From Microcaldota archaeon (GTDB taxonomy: Archaea; Micrarchaeota; Micrarchaeia; Anstonellales; Anstonellaceae): 6,966 nucleotides of DNA. The stretch lies in the NCBI GenBank assembly GCA_026414325.1, contig JAOAJF010000031.1:1-6966 (forward strand). The letters run 5' to 3'. Made by a program: the position numbers and the translations under genes. Positions 5,152 to 6,966 of this stretch are shown here, piece after piece. Under the pieces are notes generated by a model. The model made no database searches and was not told the DNA's origin. It saw nothing but the letters and a program-made list of their open reading frames with translations. The first letter of the stretch is position 1, and each line of letters opens with the position of its first letter.

Positions 5152-6966
5152 ATGCTTATAAAGAGGGGGCAAATTTCTATTGAGCAGATAATTATTTTAG
5201 GTTTTGTTCTTTTGCTTGGTGTTCTTGTTTTAAATTTTTTTGGATTTTTTTCTGATCCTACAGCTACAAAAGTAAAACAATCAAAAATTTATTGGTCAGC
5301 AATTGCTTATCCTATTAAAATAACAGAATTTGGAATTTCAAAATACGAAGCTGAGGATGGAGTTCTTTTTGCAGCTACAATAAATCTTAACAACCCAACA
5401 GCAGAAAAAATAACTATTAGAAAATTAATATTTGAAAAAGGAAAATTTGAAGATGTTTATGAAGGAGAAAGATATTTGGGAAAAGCAAATAATTTGTATA
5501 TTTTACTTCTGCCTTCTTCCTCTAAAACAATAACACTTTATTCTTTTGAGCAAAAAAATTCTCCAAACTTGTACAATCCAGCAAGAGTTTTTGAGTCGCA
5601 ACTAACAATATATTTTGATTCTTCTTTACCAAATCAGATTCAAAAAAGCACTAGTCCAATAGTGGATTATATTGGACAGTATAGTGGAGCTTATTCGCAA
5701 TCTCAGAATTTGTTTAATAATCAAACTTTCTGTCCTACTGGATATGTTCCCTGCCCAGATTCTAATAATTGTGTTCCTTCTGGCTATTGCTTGCCTTCTG
5801 GTGCAGCATGCCTACCACCAAACACAGTTTGTAATAATAATTGTTGTTCACAGCAGCAGATTTGCTATAATGGAGAGTGTAGAATGATGGGGGATATAAG
5901 CTGTGAGCCTCCAAATATTTTCTGTGGACCAGATGAAAAAAATTCTTATTATTGTTGTGATGCAACTAATTCTATATGCGATCAAAACTTAAAGAAATGT
6001 GTTGTTTGCTCTTCACCTAATTCTGTTGCTTGTAATAGAGTTTGCTGTCCAGATGGGCAGTATTGTGATAGGCAAAATAGTCGCTGTCTTTCTTCTTGCT
6101 CTTCTCCAAATTTTGTTTGCCCTGCAAATTCTTCTAATTGCTGTGATGGAAATATTTATTCTTATTGTGATCCAGCTACTGGTTCTTGTTTAAGGGCTGG
6201 AGAGTGCACTCCTCCAAAAATAAGCTGTGGGCCAGATGAAAACGGAATAACTTATTGCTGTGATGGAAGAACAAGTATTTGTAATAGCACTAGTAGAAAA
6301 TGCCAAAATTGTCCAAGTGGGATTGCTTGTGCTGGGCAGTGTTGTAAACAAAATTATCTTTGTTTAGGAGGAAGTTGCTACTGCCCTCTTTCTCAGCGCT
6401 ATTATATAGCTGGAGAGGAATTTTGCTGCCCAGAAAATCATATTTATAATTATAGCATTGCTAGGTGTGAGCCTTGTGCTCAAGAGCAGATAGCTTGTAA
6501 AGATAAATGCTGCTTAAATAATACTATTTGTAATATAGCAAATAATCCAACCCAATGTGTAGATTGCTGCCCAGATAATACATTTAATTGTGAGGATAAA
6601 TATTGTTGCAACTATAGCAGTGCTTGTATTTCTGGACAGTGTGTAGAATACTGCCCTGCTAATCAGGTTGCTTGCCTACAGCCAAATGGCTCTATAAGCT
6701 GCTGTCCAGAAGGATTTTTGTGCTCTCAGCCTTCTGGAGCTTGTGTTCCAATCCAGGGCTGTGACTCTTCTTTACAATGTGGCAAATTCTGCTGCCAGGA
6801 AAACCAATACTGCTATGATGGTAGATGTGTAGATAGCTATCCTCAGCCTCCTAAATGCCCCTCAGAGCTACGCTTTAGCTGTCCACAACAAAGACTTTGT
6901 GGAATAGCTGCAATAGATCAGTTTGGCAATCCTTATTGGGACTTAAATAATTCTGTGTGCTGCTCT
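5152..6966 (+). CDS. Class III-signal (pilin-like) protein with tandem cysteine-rich modules, 3' end outside window
   Basis: The frame from ATG 5152 is open to the last base (605 codons, no stop), so the C-terminus is missing. The N-terminus MLIKRG/QISIEQIIILGF is a textbook archaeal class III signal: basic n-region, cleavage expected between G6 and Q7, exact Q-x-S-x-E, then a hydrophobic segment (12-33) that in pilins packs as the filament core. Residues about 36-193 are a cysteine-free head, beta-rich at 45-160 (ITEFGISKYEAEDGVLFAAT, 57-76), followed by a Ser/Gln-rich linker (164-190). From residue 194 onward there are 74 cysteines in 412 residues, including 13 adjacent CC pairs, arranged in repeats. 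I know no named family with this architecture. It is probably exported by Sec, processed by a prepilin-type peptidase, and displayed on the surface or in a filament. Adhesion is inferred. The ATG is favoured because TAG lies in frame at 5134-5136 with no other usual start between. Confidence 0.9.
   Translation, partial: MLIKRGQISIEQIIILGFVLLLGVLVLNFFGFFSDPTATKVKQSKIYWSAIAYPIKITEFGISKYEAEDGVLFAATINLNNPTAEKITIRKLIFEKGKFEDVYEGERYLGKANNLYILLLPSSSKTITLYSFEQKNSPNLYNPARVFESQLTIYFDSSLPNQIQKSTSPIVDYIGQYSGAYSQSQNLFNNQTFCPTGYVPCPDSNNCVPSGYCLPSGAACLPPNTVCNNNCCSQQQICYNGECRMMGDISCEPPNIFCGPDEKNSYYCCDATNSICDQNLKKCVVCSSPNSVACNRVCCPDGQYCDRQNSRCLSSCSSPNFVCPANSSNCCDGNIYSYCDPATGSCLRAGECTPPKISCGPDENGITYCCDGRTSICNSTSRKCQNCPSGIACAGQCCKQNYLCLGGSCYCPLSQRYYIAGEEFCCPENHIYNYSIARCEPCAQEQIACKDKCCLNNTICNIANNPTQCVDCCPDNTFNCEDKYCCNYSSACISGQCVEYCPANQVACLQPNGSISCCPEGFLCSQPSGACVPIQGCDSSLQCGKFCCQENQYCYDGRCVDSYPQPPKCPSELRFSCPQQRLCGIAAIDQFGNPYWDLNNSVCCS
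5654..5677. repeat. 8-bp perfect inverted repeat in the linker codons
   Basis: Arms GTCCAATA (5654-5661) and TATTGGAC (5670-5677) flank an 8-base loop. It lies just before the cysteine-rich part of the pilin-like gene. At this length and composition it may be chance. Confidence 0.35.
5809..6828 (+). repeat. Tandem six-cysteine modules (C-C-CC-C-C framework)
   Basis: Residues 220-559 split into modules, each with six cysteines in the order C-C-CC-C-C: 220-243, 251-283, 286-312, 316-346, 352-384, 387-409, 442-469, 473-497, 501-531 and 537-559. The tightest form is C-x(5-7)-C-x3-CC-x5-C-x(4-8)-C (modules at 220, 286, 387, 442 and 537). A longer form has x(6-9) before CC and x(5-7) after it. A degenerate module at 411-439 keeps only four cysteines, with x13 before CC and x12 after. 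Cysteines at 194-213 precede the array, and a further module beginning at C569 is cut by the window edge. The cysteine order is that of cystine-knot (knottin) peptides; the fold itself is not shown. Confidence 0.85.
5902..6363 (+). repeat. Higher-order duplication of a two-module block, about 101 residues apart
   Basis: Residues 251-305 (5902-6066) and 352-404 (6205-6363) align as paired modules. Over the first 36 residues 19 are identical, including PP, CGPDE, YCCD, SIC and the K-C before the next module. The cysteines stay exactly 101 residues apart through C286/C387, and 99 apart after that. This indicates duplication of a multi-module unit rather than one module at a time. The DNA copies have diverged, so it is old. 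Confidence 0.75.

Noticed and set aside
5762..5965. Minus-strand 67-codon frame
   Set aside because: It is antisense to the cysteine-rich gene, has odd composition, and shows no promoter or ribosome binding site.
5672..6193. Short + strand frames at 5672-5887 and 5999-6193
   Set aside because: Both lie in a different frame from the long open frame starting at 5152. They are hydrophobic shadows of its cysteine-rich codons (TGT/TGC read out of frame), with no start signals of their own.
5809..6828. Granulin, EB-module or metallothionein identity for the cysteine-rich region
   Set aside because: CCPDG-type pieces resemble granulin, but the granulin pattern of four closely spaced CC pairs with HCCP is absent. 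Metallothionein-like dense C-x-C clusters are also absent. Only the C-C-CC-C-C order is supported.
1..6966. CRISPR array, tRNA/rRNA, insertion sequence or transposase
   Set aside because: Read on both strands, no spaced direct repeats, cloverleaf-like elements, terminal inverted repeats with a transposase frame, or rRNA-like sequence were found. The only regular repeats are coding.

Overview
This is an AT-rich window that reads as archaeal, probably from a small-genome (DPANN-type) lineage. The archaeal call rests on four things: an exact class III (type IV pilin-like) signal, Q-x-S-x-E; a secreted beta-propeller protein of the Beta_propel/COG4880 family, which is common in archaea; archaeal TATA-like boxes at leaderless or short-leader distances; and AGGT-type ribosome binding sites. 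The lineage below archaea is inference.

Layout. Bases 1-96 are the last 31 codons of an unrecognised + strand gene. Its stop overlaps by one base the ATG of a 558-residue surface protein (96-1772), which has a signal segment, a PQQ-type beta-propeller of about seven blades, an Ig-like domain, a second beta-sandwich and a C-terminal membrane anchor. A convergent 35-base gap follows. Then comes a compact minus-strand operon, transcribed from about 5058 down to 1808: an exported beta-rich protein of 196 residues, a 146-residue protein of unknown function, and a 725-residue lipoprotein-like Beta_propel protein.

A divergent promoter region (5059-5151) separates this operon from the most striking gene. 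It is a + strand frame that starts at ATG 5152 and stays open to the last base of the window (605 codons, no stop). It has a class III pilin-type signal (MLIKRG/QISIE), a cysteine-free head, and then 412 residues containing 74 cysteines. These fall into about ten repeats of one six-cysteine framework, C-C-CC-C-C. That is the cysteine order of inhibitor-cystine-knot (knottin) peptides, here in tandem on a pilin-like anchor.

Together: all four genes with recognisable targeting signals are exported or surface-anchored, so the window looks like a cell-envelope or adhesion locus. The two propellers, the operon proteins and the cysteine-rich pilin-like protein may act at the same surface, but no functional link is proven by the sequence. 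No RNA genes, insertion sequences or CRISPR arrays were seen, and no non-coding stretch exceeds 100 bases.
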